A DNA stretch of 64,000 bases from Piliocolobus tephrosceles (Eukaryota; Chordata; Mammalia; Primates; Cercopithecidae): NCBI RefSeq assembly GCF_002776525.5, contig NC_045449.1:4693649-4757648 (forward strand), given 5' to 3'. The notes under the pieces are model-generated. The model was not told the DNA's origin. It worked only from the letters and a program-made list of their open reading frames with translations, and did no database searches. This document shows positions 11,703-24,287 of this stretch, one piece after another; the first letter of the stretch is position 1, and the number at the start of each line of letters is the position of its first letter. A program made the position numbers and the translations under genes.

Positions 11703-13110
11703 CCATCGGAAGACCATGCAAACTTGAGCTCTTGCTTCACCTTGACAAACATTTCACTTGTTAGAGCCCTGGCTTTCTCATCTGTTCTCTGTGGTAGTCA
11801 TTCCTGCCCAGCTTCCCTGCGGGTTTAAGTGCAGATGCAGTCATGGCTGTCAAAGTGCCCTGTGAACTGTAAAGTCTGGGCAGTTGGGTAGTGGCAGGAG
11901 GGGCAGCAACTGTGAAAGGATGAACTTGATTCTACTGATGTTGGACAGAAACTGACTCTTGGGAAGGAGACAGAATCAAACGGCTCTGACATTTGAAAAG
12001 CCATGGCCTTGCTTACCTATAGTGAGACTTGGGAAGAAGTGCTGGGGAGGTAAAGGCGAGATACCACCTCCGCTGCCCGGAAGACTTTGCAAGATACTCC
12101 AACTGGGAACAGGGGATGGCTAGAATGACCTCCAGCCATCTTCACACTTAGGCTGGGGCTGCTCTCCCAGGCCTGCAGTTCTATATTTTCCCTTAGAAGG
12201 TTCTGGAGGCAGACGGAACCTCAGAAGCAAGCTGTTTATTTTTTAGGTTTTTCAGTTTATTTTTAAATTTTTGACTGTGATGGTGTTTATTTTTTCCTTT
12301 TCCCTTTCCCCACTTCCCCGGCTCAGCATCAGAAAGGGACCATCTGTCCGTTGCCTTGCTGTGGCCATTTTAGAACCAGTGCAAGTCTGCTTGAATCTGG
12401 TCCCTTCTTCTCCCCCCTCCCTCACCGCCTGGCTTTCTCTACTCCGCACTGCCTGCTTTCATCCAGCTCCCTCCAGGTGTCAGCTGCCACCTCTTGTAGG
12501 CCTCCATCTGTGAAGACCTCCAGGCTGGGTCCAGCCACCAGCCCAGGGCCCCTGTCTGAGGCAACCAGATCTGTGGGGAACCTAGACGTGGAGGCAGCAA
12601 AATCAGCCTGTGAGAGGAGGAGGGGAATTAGTTCCAATGTCCTCGCTCCAGGCAGGGCCCCTCTGCTCTGACTGGTTTCTGATGAGAATGGTATCTGTAT
12701 TCACGTATGTGTCGTGTCCTGACTTGTTGCTGCCTCTGCATGTACCTGCAAGTCAGTGCGTATGTGCATGCGTGTGTCTCACACGTCCCTCTGGCGTAGA
12801 GATCCATGAGTGATTTATAAACTGCCCTTCCTCCCATCACATAAATATTTTTCCTGGTTTCTTTGCCTTCCTTCTACTTATAGAACTGGCCTGATTTCCT
12901 CCCCTCCTGTGCTTCATTCCCATAAAAACAGTTCACAACACGGGTAGCCATCGATAAACAGAGGACAAGTACTTCACATTGTGGAATCAGAATGAAAAGA
13001 TGCGGTTGGGTTCCACAGCGTGAGAGGCACAGTTAGCAGTGGAGAGTCTGTTTCAGAGAGTAAGGAAAGCTGAGAAAAGGAATTTTTTTTTGAAGGCTTC
13101 ATTAAAAAGA
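11703..13110. other. Unique intronic sequence
   Basis: About 1.4 kb without Alu. It includes a T-rich to CT-rich stretch at 12237-12320 and a TG/CA-rich patch near 12755-12785. No gene feature is recognised. Confidence 0.6.
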
Positions 13111-13113
13111 GTC

Positions 13114-13904
13114 CAGGCTGGGCGCAGTGGCTCCCTCCTATAGTTCCAGCACTTTGGGAGTCCCAGGCGGGCAGATCGCTTGAGGTCAGCAATTCGAGAC
13201 CAGCCTGGCCAACATGGTGAAACCCCATCTCTACTAAAAATACAAAAAATTAGCTGGGCGTGGTGGCGTGCACCTATAGTCCCAGCTCTTACTATACTTA
13301 AGAAGCTGAGGCAGGATAATCACTTGAACCTAGAAGGGGAGGTGGCAGTGAGCTGAGATTGTGCCACCACACTCCTGTCTTAAAAAAGAAAAAAAAAAAA
13401 GGCCAGGCACAGTGGCTCACGCCTGTAATCCCAGCACTTTGGGAGGCCGAGGCGGGTGGATCATGAGGTCAGGAGATCGAGACCATCTTGGATAACACAG
13501 TGAACACAGTGAAACTCAGTCTCTACTGAAAATACAAAAAACTAGCCGGGCGTGGTGGCGGGCGCCTGTAGTCCCAGCTACTCAGGCGGCTGAGGCAGAA
13601 GAATGGCGTGAACCTGGGAGGCTGAGGTTGCTGTGAGCCAAGATCGCGCCACTGCACTCCAGCCTGGGCGACAGAGCAAGACTCTATCTCAAAAAAAAAA
13701 AAAAAAGAAACCCCGTCTCTACTAAAAATACAAAAAAATCAGCCAGACATGGTAGCAGGCACCTGTAATCCCAGCTACTCAGGAGGTTGAGGCAGGAGGA
13801 TCACTTGAACCTGGGAGACAGAGGTTGCGGTGAGCCGAGATCACACCGTTGCACTCCAGCCTGGGCAACAAAAGCGAGACTCTGTCTCAAAAAAAAAAAA
13901 AAAG
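13114..13904 (+). mobile_element. Three plus-strand Alus in tandem
   Basis: 13114-13400 (right end shortened), 13401-13706 (full) and 13707-13904 (starts at AAACCCCGTCTCTACT). The third looks like the remainder of another element interrupted by the middle one. Confidence 0.9.
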
Positions 13905-14356
13905 TCCAGTTGATGATGGTATGTCATGGACAGTAGGAAATTGATGAGGGTACCAGTCTGTCTTCTCTCTTCCTTTCATTTGCTCAGTGACGAGATGCTG
14001 GTGACCCCTGCTCCTCCTCTTGCCATAGGAACATTTAATCTGTCTCATGGTTTGGCTTTGGGCCTGCCGTTCATCCCAGGCACCTGGGTGCTTGGGGATG
14101 GTGCTACCTACCTGCTTCCTAGCTGGCTCTGGGGTACATGGAGACTTCTTCAGGCCTGCGAGGGCCACCTCCCATTGAGAAAGGCAGGCATCTGGCTCGC
14201 TACTTACCCTTTGGGTCCTTGGGGGGCTGTGTCCGGTATCTCTGCTTAGGTAGGAAGGAGGAGGTGATCTTATCAGACTTTTCCAGCCACTTCCCTATCT
14301 CCAGCTCACACAGCCACTCCATTTTCTCTCTCTTTCATACACACACTCTCTCTCTC

Positions 14357-15312
14357 TTTTTTTTTTTTCCTCCCCCGACATCTGAGAACTTTATCAGACA
14401 CAGCCTCCACACTGGGCCTGTTAGCCCGGGCTGGAGAGGATGGTCCCATCCCAGGAGGCTCAGCAATGGGAACCTCCGTGAGGTGACACTCTACCTGAAG
14501 GTTACTAGAGAACTGGGAGACAAGGGCTGTTCCGCAGGGGCATGGACAGGCCAAAGCTTTATAAATGTCCAGTGAAGAGAGAATGACAACTCTAATTCAT
14601 CCTTATACATAGAGCACTCAAGGGAGACGGGTGGGGCATCCAGGGGCCTGAGTCCTCACTGGTCGGGGACCTGGATGGGTGATGAGTAGGCTCAGATGTC
14701 CACAGCATGGGGCAGGAGGGGGCAAGGCCTAGCCAACAGACGACGAGCTCCAGGACACCGTACACTTAGAAGACCAACTCCTGAGGGCCAGCTGCCCGGC
14801 ACAGGCATGTCAGGCTGTTTGTTCCGGAACGAGGAGGGGTGCTCTTTACATCGTCTTCTGTGACTGGTGGGTTTTGAGAGGGGCTGCTTTGTGGAGAGGA
14901 TGAGCACCTTGGCAAAGATGAGGATCAGTGTCATGCCCACACATAGTTAGGGCTGCTGGACAGTGCCCCACTTGCCAGTGTCTCCCACGATGATGATGGC
15001 AAAGCTGGCTGCCAGGCCACTCAGGCCAGCGCTCAGCTGGAGGAAGCTGCTGTAGAGGCTGATGTCATCATTCAGGGAGCTGGCAGTGGGGACAGCCGCC
15101 ACTAGGCCATAGATGGTGATGATAGCAGCCATGACCACTGGGATGAGGGACTTCATGATCGGCTCTGGCCACATGTCAGACATGGCCACGATGCCGGTGC
15201 CATTGTTGGCCACGCCATAGGCAGCACCCAGGCTACTGGAGACCATGGTGGCCGTAGCACCCAAGATGGTGAAAACCCACAAAGCATACTCAGTGCTGTT
15301 GTTGGAGGTGTC
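14357..15312 (-). pseudogene. ATP6V0C: Processed pseudogene of V-ATPase 16-kDa proteolipid subunit c
   Basis: On the minus strand an intronless copy matches the proteolipid c subunit over most of its length: SSLGAAYGVANNGTGIVAMS, MKSLIPVVMAAIITIYGLV, SSLNDDISLYSSFLQL. It is broken in several ways. The start codon is lost, and 12 bases are missing in the LSVGLSGL segment. A TAA stop replaces an arginine codon at 14947-14949. In the fourth membrane segment the proton-binding glutamate of IFAEVL is lysine (IFAKVL), and 27 bases after it are missing. A 3' UTR follows to a GATAAA-type signal and a run of A (seen as T at 14357-14368), the mark of an LINE-mediated mRNA copy. An AluS-like element lies just beyond its 5' end. 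It sits in MINK1 intron 1 in antisense orientation; the 5' boundary is approximate. Confidence 0.9.
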
Positions 15313-15410
15313 TGTGAGTGGGGAGGGGGACAAGGATGGGCATGGCAGAGGGTGAGTGCAAGGATAGTAGACTGGTGGCAGCAAAGATGCTTTTCTTTTT
15401 TCTTTCTCTC

Positions 15411-16024
15411 TTTTTTTTTTTTTTTTGAGACAAAGTCTCACTCTGTAGCCCAAGCTGGAGTGTAATGGTACGGTCTCTGCTCACTTCAACCTCTGCCTCC
15501 GAGGCTCAAGCCATTCTCATGTCTCAGCCTCCCGAGTAGCTGGAACTACAGGTACACACCACCATGCCCAGCTAATTTTTTTTTTTTTTTTTTTTTTGAG
15601 ACGGAGTCTCGCTCTGTCGCCTGGGCTGAAGTGCAGTGGCCGGATCTCAGCTCACTGCAAGATCCGCCTCCCGGGTTTACGCCATTCTCCTGCCTCAGCC
15701 TCCCAAGTAGCTGGGACTACAGGCGCCCGCCACCTCGCCCGGCTAGATTTTTGTATTTTTTAGTAGAGACGGGATTTCACCATGTTAGCCAGGATGGTCT
15801 CGATCTCCTGACCTCGTGATCCGCCCGTCTCGGCCTCCCAAAGTGCTGGGATTACAGGCTTGAGCCACCGCACCCGGCCGCCCAGCTAATTTTTTGTATT
15901 TTTAGTAGAAATAGGGTCTCATCATGTTGCCCAGGGTGGTCTCGAACTCCTGAGCTCAGGCAAATCCGCCAGCCTTGGCCTCCCAAAGTGCTGGGATTAC
16001 AGGCTTGAGCCACCGCGCCCAGCC
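15411..16024 (-). mobile_element. Alu split by a younger Alu
   Basis: The older antisense Alu runs 15411-15582 and 15881-16024. A young AluY of monkey type (15583-15880, CGGATCTCAGCTCACTGCAAG) is inserted in it, with GCCCAGCTAATTTT repeated on both sides. Confidence 0.93.
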
Positions 16025-16066
16025 AAGATGCTCTTTCTCTTATACACATACCCTCCTATTTCTTAT

Positions 16067-16095
16067 GCGCGCGCACACACACACACACACACACA
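16067..16095 (+). repeat. (CA)n microsatellite
   Basis: GCGCGC followed by about 13 CA dinucleotides. Confidence 0.9.
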
Positions 16096-16684
16096 GCCTT
16101 TAGCTACTCCTATCTAATTGAAGGATGCCTAAGACACCACCCTTCTGTCAGAATACTTGCCCCTCCTTCCATATCTCCGCCAGTACTGTATCCTTGTGGA
16201 ACTTAAATTGTTGGGGAAACCCCATCTGCCCCTTGTCTCTCAGGCCCTTATCCCCTCCCCTGCGGTGGCTTCAGAATATCTCCTACAGATGGGGTTTAGG
16301 GTTAGTAATCTGGTGGTACTGGGGCTAAGGGATAGGTTGTAAAGCTTCATTTGCATAGCAGAGCTAATGAATTTATGGGAGGCTAAATACCCCCTCCCCC
16401 ACTGGGTATAGCCACTGCCTTTGCCCCCTCTTCCTCTGTGTGGGCCTTCTGGATTACAGGAAGAGCTCAGGAAAACAGGCCTATTGTTCTCCTCTGGGAG
16501 GGAGGGAGGGAGGGAGGGCCTCCCGGGCCAGCTCAGGCTCACTGACCTCTGAACTGGTACCCGATAAACAGAAGCTCCAAGACCCTGGCAGCCTTGCTCT
16601 TCCAAGGCAAGGGAGTTATTTGGCTTGAGACTTTATTCTGTTCTGCCAGCTCTTGTTGGTTCCCTCTTTTTTTTTTTAATTTAA

Positions 16685-16900
16685 ATTTAATTTTTTTTTT
16701 TTTTTTTGAGATAAGATCTCGCTCTGTCACCCAGGCTGGAGTGCAATGGCGCAGTCTCGGCTCACTGCAACCTCTGCCTTCCAGTCTCAAGTGATTCTCA
16801 TGCGTCACCCTCCTGAGTAGCTGGGATTACAGGCGTGCACTACCATGCCTGGCTAGTTTTTGTATTTGTAATAGAGACAGGGTTTCACCATGTTGGCCAG
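16685..16900 (-). mobile_element. Alu, truncated
   Basis: Antisense copy ending after CCATGTTGGCCAGAC. The repeated TTGGTTCCCTCTTT at both ends suggests a target duplication. Confidence 0.9.
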
Positions 16901-16905
16901 ACTTG

Positions 16906-17735
16906 GTTCCCTCTTTAGACCACAAGTTCCCATTCTCTTTCCTAGTGTCCTCTGACATTCTCTTCTCTCCCTTCCCCCATCTGTTTTTCTCTGTCACAGG
17001 TTTCTCTGAGTCTTTCTGGCTCCTGTGTAGTCAGTCCTGGTATGGTTAGTAACAGGAGGAAGCCTGCCTTTTTGGAAGTACAAGGAGCTAGGAAAGGAGG
17101 GGTCTCTCCCAGGCTAGAGAAGTCTTCTCCTCCCCCAGCCTCACAGCTAGCTGACTCTGCCTTGTCCTCCCAGCACCCAGGATTCCCCCCGGCCCGTCCC
17201 AACACCAGACACCAGGGCAGCCCCACCTCCTGCCCTGTTTCCTGTCGGGGTAGGATGGCACCTTGCCTGGGTCTGGGAACAGCACTGGCTCCAGCAGCAA
17301 GACCTACCGGGGCATATCTGAGTGAATAATCATTGCTGGGCTCGAAGCACAAGAGAGACCAATCCTTCCTTGTCTCCACTGGGCTGTTTAGTGCTTCTTT
17401 CCCAAGGACTTCCATCCCTTCCCCAGGCTTTATGGTTCCAGTTCTTCTACCATTCTAGAAGCTCCCTAGAATCTCCTGGAATGTTTAATGGACCTTTCCA
17501 GCACCGAAATTCAAGAATTATAAGACTCATCGGTCAGCAGAAAAGTGAGGATACCTTTTCCTAACCTACCTGCTTCCCCTGCAGTTTCCTCACAATCTTA
17601 CTCTTTATATTTTAGCATATGTGACTCCTCAGGATGTTAATTCTCTTCTCTCCATGTTGGTGTCTGATCACCCAGAAGGTAGAGCTGGGGGCGCTTATAA
17701 ATCAGGAGCATTATTTGACAGGCACTTAATAAAGA
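16906..17735. other. Unique intronic sequence
   Basis: A moderately GC-rich block between Alu copies. The frame at 17042-17329 is open, but it shows no known motif or conserved splice pattern. I see no supportable gene. Confidence 0.55.
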
Positions 17736-17741
17736 CCCTGG

Positions 17742-18030
17742 CTATGTAATCCCAGCATTGTGGGAGGCTGAGGCGGGTGGATCACGTGAGGTCAGGAGTT
17801 CGAGACCAGCCTGGCCAACATGGCGAAACCCTGTCTCTACTAAAAATACAAAAATTAGCCGGGTATGGTTGCGCACGCCTGTAATCCCAGCTACTCAGGA
17901 GGCTGAGGCAGGAGAATCGCTTGAACCTGGGAGGCGGAGGTTGCCGTGAGCCGAGAGTTTGCCATTGCACTCTAGCCTGGGTGACAAGAGTGAAACCCCA
18001 TCTCAAAAAAATAAAAAAAAAAAATAAAGA
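17742..18030 (+). mobile_element. Alu lacking its first bases
   Basis: Begins at TGTAATCCCAGCATTGTGGG and ends in an A-rich tail. AAAGA(C/T)(C/G)CTGGCTA flanks both sides. Confidence 0.92.
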
Positions 18031-19570
18031 TGCTGGCTAATATTGATAATAACAGTTTGCATTTGCTAAAGTACTTAAATAAACCTTTACCCCTCCAAGG
18101 GTTTCATCTACCTGCAAAGCCAACACCACAGGAATTACTTTCCCCACTTGGGGCGGGGTACAAAGGGAAGGGGCATGTCATTAGAGGAGCTATTGTTAGT
18201 GGAATGAGGACTGGCAGCCAGAGTTCTCATCTGCCAGCTCCAGGCCACTTCCAAGAAATGTGACCCCAAGCCTCTGGTGCTTGCCTCCTTTTGCTCATTC
18301 TGTCATCCACCCCTTTCATCCTGGATTCTACTATGACTCCAGGCCTCTCCTACATTTCTGGATTTCCACATGCTGATTGTGAGGGACTGATGGGGTTTCT
18401 CCTTCTCTCCTTTTCCTTGGCCCACAGCCTTGGCTCACACTTCCTAGGCTCTGAGCTTCAGTTCGTGTCCCAGCCTCCCAACCGGACAGCATTCTGGAAA
18501 CAGTTTATGCATAAACTCTTGCATTTTCTCTTGGGAAATAATCAAACCTTTTGTTTCTAATCTAATCTCAGTCTGTCCTACTACTCCACTGAAATGACTT
18601 TTTGGTTTTGAGGAAAGGAAAGGAAAATGTCCGTTGATACTGGGCCCCAGGCTGCACCGTGAGAGCAGGAGTGGGTTCACTTTTGCCCCTAGTTTTTTCT
18701 CTAGGTAGGAGCTGTGGGAGGAGTCCAGGGAGCCCCTTGAGGGTCAGCAGAGCAAAGAAGCAAGGGCTTCAGGCTGGTGTGTGCCTGGTTCTCCCCTGGT
18801 CAGTTCTAGGGAGCAGAGTCCGTGGTGCAGGTGGAAGGACCACAGCACTGTATCCCATAACTGTTCAGCACCAGTGCATGCCATGTGCTAGGGAGATGCT
18901 GAAGCGTTAGGCAGCACCTTCAGAACGCTTTTGAAGCTGGGGAAACTAATACATTTGAAATAGTTAAAGGGGAATTTAAGGCAGGAGCAGAGTCTGAGGG
19001 GACAGCTCGTGCCTTCCCCTTGCCTGCCTCAGGCCACCAGCTGTGCGCCTCTTCTCTCCCTCCAGCCCTTGTTCCTCAGCTTCTTCTGAAAAGCTTTCCT
19101 TGAGCCAACCCAGCTCTTCCTTGCTCCGTCTGGCATTTTATCATTAAATGAGCGAGGATTTGGTGACCTCATATATACTCAGAAACATACCTGGAGCTTT
19201 GAGGGGAAAGGAGCAAACAACAGGCAGCTCCCTAGTGAGGCGAGTGCAGCGTCAGGAGGATGTGCTGCCCGTCAGGAGGATGTGCTGCTCGGGTCCAGCC
19301 TGGTATGTGACCACTGCCTTGCATTGTATGCGGAGCTACGAGAGAGGAGACATCTACCAAGAGTTTCAGCCTTAACATCACTGTTGGCTCTTCATATCTG
19401 AGCAAAGCAATATGTATAATTATACATTGTAAACAACGAACGCAGGGCACAGTGCCAGGCGACATCTATTTCGACACACACAAGAGGCTCTGTCTGTTAT
19501 CCCAGAGCCCCACCCTTCAATAATTGAGTCCAACACTTTTATGGTATCTTCCAGAGCCTCTCCATCAACC
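18031..19570. other. Unique intronic sequence with a short tandem duplication
   Basis: About 1.5 kb without Alu. Near 19249-19288 a 20-base unit (CGTCAGGAGGATGTGCTGC plus one base) occurs twice in tandem. The block around 18840-18960 resembles an old MIR/L2 relic. No gene is recognised. Confidence 0.55.
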
Positions 19571-19575
19571 AAAGA

Positions 19576-19877
19576 TTTTTATTTATTTATTTATTTTGAG
19601 TTGGAGTCTCACTCTGTTGCCCAAGCTGGAGTGCAGTGGCACGATCTCAGCTCACTGTAACCTCTGCCTCCCGGGTTCAAGTGATTCTCCTGCCCCAGCC
19701 TCCCTAGTAGCTGGAACTACAGGCACGTGCCACCACACCCGGATAATTTCTGTATTTTTAGTAGAGACAGTTTCACCATCTGGGCCAGGCTGGTCTCGAA
19801 CTCCTGACCTCAGGATATCTACTCGCCTCAGCCTCCCAAAGTCCTGGGATTACAGGCGTGAGCCACCGTGCCTGGCC
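19576..19877 (-). mobile_element. Alu (S-type)
   Basis: Full-length antisense copy flanked by AACCAAAGATTTT on both sides. Confidence 0.94.
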
Positions 19878-20289
19878 CAACCAAAGATTTTACACAATTT
19901 TAGTATACGTAAAACGTGAGGAGATAAGACACGCTTAGTAATAGAAGCTCTAGTGAATGAGACAAAGCAGCTGCAGACTGTTACCCCACATGCTCACGAT
20001 GCAACAACAGTCATTTTGTGTGTGTGTGAGATTCAGAGCTGCACAGATAAAATACTGCTGCTTTCATTCAGGCACCCGTCTCAGTGCGAGGCTGCCTCAC
20101 TCTCATTCTATGTATACCCAAGTACCACGTAGAAATGGCTCCTGCCCTTAATGAGCTTTTGTTCTACTTGTGGAGATGAGGCTCAGCCCTGTGAAAGGTT
20201 TAATAGAGATGTTGTGGTCTGGCTTGTTGGGTTGGAGGGAATCTACTCCAGCTAAGTCAAATAAAGGGGTAGATGCAGCAGAGACTCAA

Positions 20290-20790
20290 GAGCCGGCTAC
20301 ATGCATTCAAACCCTGGCTCTGCCACTGAAATAACTGTTTGACCTTAGCAAGTTATTTACCTTCCCTGAGCCTGTTTCCTCCTCTGTAAAGTGACAGTAA
20401 TAATAATATCTACCTCATGGAGTTAGGTGAGGATTAAATTATTTGGTGTGTGGGCCGGGCATGGTGGCTCCAACCTGTAATCCCAGCACTTTGGGAATCC
20501 GAGGCAGGCGGATCACCTGAGGTCAGGTGTTCAAGAGCAGCCAGGCCAACATGGCAGAAGCCCGTCTCTACTAAAAATACAAAAATTAGCCTGGCGTGGT
20601 GGCTGGCACCTGTAATCCTAGCTACTGGGAGGCTGAGGCAGGAGAATTGCTTGAATCCAGGAGGTGTAGGTTGCAGTGAGCCAAGATCACGCCATTGCAC
20701 TCCAGCCTGGGCGACCATGAGACTCCGTTTCAAAAAAAAAAAAATTGGTTGGTACGTGTAAAACACTTAGCACAGTGCCAGACTGTCAAT
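20290..20790 (+). mobile_element. MIR split by an Alu
   Basis: MIR sequence at 20290-20450 (CTGGCTCTGCCACTGAAATA, CTCCTCTGTAAAGTGAC) resumes at 20750-20790 (TAAAACACTTAGCACAGTGC). The Alu is at 20452-20743. Confidence 0.82.
20452..20743 (+). mobile_element. Alu inserted in MIR
   Basis: Full-length plus-strand copy with a short A tail. Confidence 0.94.
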
Positions 20791-20819
20791 ATTTTTTATT
20801 TAAAGTCAAGACCCTTCTT

Positions 20820-21128
20820 GAAAGGGTGTGGTGGCTCACACCTGTAATTCTAGCACTTTGGGTGTCCAAGGCAGCCGGATTGCTTGAGCCCAGGAATTCA
20901 GTACCAGCCTGGGCAACATAGTAAGACCCCTATCTCTACAAAAACGTTTTTAAAAAGTAGCTGGGCATGATGGTGAGTGCTTGTGGTTCCAGCTACTCAG
21001 GAAGCTGAGGTGGGAGAACTGCCTGAACCCAAGAGGTTGAGGCTGCAGTGAGCTATGGTTGCACCACTGCACTCCAGCCTGGGCAACATTGCAAGACCCT
21101 GCCTCCCAAAACAAAAACCAAAAAAGTA
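20820..21128 (+). mobile_element. AluJ-type copy
   Basis: Old diverged copy (GGGCATGATGGTGAGTGCTT, AAAAACGTTTTTAAAAAGTA linker). Confidence 0.9.
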
Positions 21129-21639
21129 TCCTTCTCACTTCACATGCCAAGGGAAAAAAAAGAGAAAAGAAAAAGAATCTTGTTGGAACCTAGGCACCTG
21201 AATGGCAGCATAGACAGTTCCTTGGAACTGGAACCATAGGGTGGTTCTGGGTTAACGGTAATACCAGGGGATAGCTAGAGTCAGTTGGTCACTGTCCCGC
21301 TTCTGTCTCCCCCTGCAGCTCCCATGGCCTCTCCTTCCATGTCTACTGTGCTGTGTACAGTCTGGCCGCTCTGCCCACTCGTGGCCTCTGCTTGCCTTTA
21401 CCTGAGATAATAATGGGCTCTCCAGCCTTGACTCTCCATGCACTCTCTGGCATCTCCCCTTTTATTTGAAATGGCTGAAGAGGAAGTTTGCCTCAGGTTA
21501 CCCTTTTTCCTTCAGTCTTGGACTGGCTCCCTGGGGTCAGGAACTCATTTCTTAAACTTTTGCTGGGGCTAGAAAGGGGAAGAAGTGGTTGAAAACACGG
21601 TCCTTTGGGCAACAGGAGGTATGAACCAGGCAAAGCGCA

Positions 21640-21815
21640 CTGCAGGCCTTGAGGTCAAATTTTCAGGTCAAATCTCAGCTCCACCACTTCCTAGCTGTGT
21701 GTAATCCTGGGCAAGTCATTAAATTGTTGTAAACTTTTTCACCTGTGAAATGAGTCTAACAATAGTACCCACTTCAAAGTTTGTCATGTGAGATTATAAT
21801 TCTAAAGCGCCCCGC
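21640..21815 (+). mobile_element. MIR relic
   Basis: CTCAGCTCCACCACTTCCTAGCTGTGTG followed by GGGCAAGTCATTAAATTG and CACCTGTGAAATGAG, in plus orientation. Confidence 0.8.
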
Positions 21816-21869
21816 AGTACCAGGAACAAACAAAATGCTCAAAAATTGCTAACTGTCTCATTATTATTA

Positions 21870-22118
21870 TTTTATTATTTTTGAGGTGGAGTCTCACTCT
21901 TGTCACACAGGCTGGAGTCCAATGGCACAATCTCGGCTCACTGCAGCCTCCACCTCTCGGGTTCAAGAGATTCTCCTACCTCAGCCTCCCAAGTAGTGGG
22001 GATTACACATGTGCGCCACCACACCAGCTAATTTTTATATTTGTAGTAGAGACAGGGTTTCACCATATTGGTCAGGCTGCTCTCGAACTCCTGACCTCAA
22101 AAGATCCTCAGCCTAGCT
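21870..22118 (-). mobile_element. Alu, truncated
   Basis: Antisense copy with a TTATTATTATTT tail. Its far end is cut after CTCCTGACCTC. Confidence 0.9.
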
Positions 22119-22142
22119 GTGTCATTATTAAAAGGCTATGGG

Positions 22143-22757
22143 GGCCGGGCACGGTGGCTCACTCCTATAATCCCAGCACTTTGGGAGGCTGAGGTGGGCA
22201 GATCACCTGAGGTCGGGTGTTCGAGATCAGCCTGACCAAAATGGAGAAACCCCGTCTCTACTAAAAATACAAAATTAGCCTGGTGTGGTGGCACATGCCT
22301 GTAATCCTAGCTACTCAGGAGGCTGGGGCAGGAGAATCGCTTGAACCTGGGAGGCGGAAGTTGCGGTGAGCCGAGATCGCACCCTTGCACTCCAGGCAAG
22401 AACGAAGCTCCATCTTAAAAAAATAATAATTAAATTAATTAAATAAAGGACTATGGGGGCCAGGTCTGGTGGCTCATGCCTATAATCCCAGTACTTTGGG
22501 AAGCCAGGGCGGGTGGATCACCTGAGGTCAGGAGTTCAAGACCAGCCTGGCCAACATGGTGAAACCCCATCTCTACTAAAAATACAAAAGTTAGCGGGGC
22601 ATGGTGGTAGGTGCCTGTAATCCTGGCTACTTGGGAGGCTGAGGCAGGAGAATCGCTTGAACCCGAGAGGTGGAGGTTGCAGTGAGCCGAGATTGTGCCA
22701 TTGGATTCCAGCCTGGGCGACAAGAGTGAGACTCCGTCTCAAAAAAAAAAAAAGAAG
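22143..22757 (+). mobile_element. Two plus-strand Alus
   Basis: 22143-22425 (tail AAAAAAATAATAATTAAATT) and 22455-22757. GGCTATGGGG, GACTATGGGG and GCCTATGGGG before, between and after them look like nested target duplications. Confidence 0.93.
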
Positions 22758-23302
22758 GCCTATGGGGAGAGTGGACAATGAGGGTGATCTCTGAGATGGC
22801 CGATATCGGCAAGCTCCTGAAGTAGTAAAGATCAAGGCCAGAAGGATGGGGCAGATTGCAGCACTCATTGTTCAGAGGAGGGTACTGGAAAGGCGAGTAG
22901 ACCACCACAGCTTGAATACGTCTTCTTCAAAAGAACCTTTTCCTGGCTCCCCAGGCTCGGTCAGGTGTGCTCTTTTGGCACGCTGCACTTCACAGCACAT
23001 AAGACAGACCAGAGCTCTTTCTGAGACCGAAACCTTCCTTCCTCCTTTTCGGTCCAAGAGACACACTTGGCAGCAGCAGGAGGAGTGTCACTCCATACTT
23101 TTTTATTTTTATCTTTACTTTTTTATCTTTTCTGTTTTACATGAGATGTGTATTTAAATAACCAGACACTGGACTAGAGGGGGAAAGTTTCAAGGATTTT
23201 TTTTTCTCCCCTTTTTCTCAGAAGGACAAATTTCACTATGTGGAACAGCTACGTAGAAAAAAAATGATGACATTGTGATCTATGGAAAAAACATTAAAAT
23301 AG

Positions 23303-23600
23303 GCTAGGCATGGTGGCTGACACCTGTAATCTCAGCACTTTGGAAGACGGAGGCAGGAGGATCCCTTGAGCCCAGAAGTTCAACACCAGCCTGATCAACA
23401 CAGGGAGACCTGTCTCTACCAAAAAAAATAGCCAGTAACCAGGCAGAGTGGTGTTTGCGCTTATAGTCCCAGTTACCTGGTAGGCTGGGGCAGGAGGATC
23501 GCTTGAGTCCAGGAGTTCGAGGCTACAGTGAGCTATGGTTGTGTCACTGCACTCCAGCCTATGGGACAGAGCGAGACCCTGTCTCAAAAAAGAAACAATA
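23303..23600 (+). mobile_element. AluJ-type copy
   Basis: Diverged plus-strand copy (GCTAGGCATGGTGGCTGACA). Confidence 0.9.
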
Positions 23601-23689
23601 CATTGGTTTGTGGCATCTGAGATGCAACGAAAGAAAGAAAGAAAACAAAGACATGCCACAGCTATAATTACACAATTAATTGTAGAGGT

Positions 23690-23820
23690 TGTTAATGTGT
23701 GCCTCTCTCCTCAGAACATAAACACCAGTAAGGTAGGGACTGCTTCAGTTACTCACTGTTCTATTCCCCAGCTTAGCACAGTTTCTGGCACACAATAGGA
23801 AGGAACAAATAGTCATTGGG
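23690..23820 (+). mobile_element. L2 relic
   Basis: CACCAGTAAGGTAGGGACTG...CCCCAGCTTAGCACAGT...GGCACACAATAGG is the L2 3' end. Confidence 0.6.
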
Positions 23821-23880
23821 TTGACAGCCTCATGGAGTGTGGACCTGAGCGTTTGGAATCATTGAGTTAGAAAGTTTTCA

Positions 23881-24192
23881 GGCCAGGCGCGGTGGCTCAC
23901 ACCTGTAATCCCAGCACTTTGGGAGGCCGAGACAGGCAGATCACAAGGTCAGGAGATCAAGACCATCCTGGCCAACATGGCATAACACTGTCTCTACTAA
24001 AAATACAAAAAATTAGCTGGGCGTGGTGGGGTGTGCCTGTAGTCCCAGTTACTTGGGAGGCTGAGGCAGGAGAATTGCTTGAACCAGGAAGTCGGAGGTT
24101 GCAGTGAGCTGAGATCACACCACTGAACTCCAGCCTGGTGACACAGTGAGACTCCGTCTCAAAAAAACAAAACAAAACAAAACAAACAAAAA
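23881..24192 (+). mobile_element. AluY-type copy
   Basis: Full length with a (AAAAC)n tail. Confidence 0.94.
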
Positions 24193-24287
24193 GCTATCTT
24201 ACTAAAAGGGAACTTAGACAAGTTAAGTGACTGGTCCTTAAACACACAGCCTATTAGCAGCAGAGCCAAGAATAAGAAACCAAACTG

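Noticed and set aside
11195..11752. Minus-strand 185-codon frame rich in Pro, His and Gln
   Set aside because: Its repetitive part is simply the translation of the 18-bp minisatellite at 11578-11700. The flanks show no protein motif or splice signals.
14947..15453. Possible functional V-ATPase c subunit gene
   Set aside because: No start codon, an internal stop, deletions in the third and fourth membrane segments, and loss of the proton-binding glutamate. It is a processed pseudogene.
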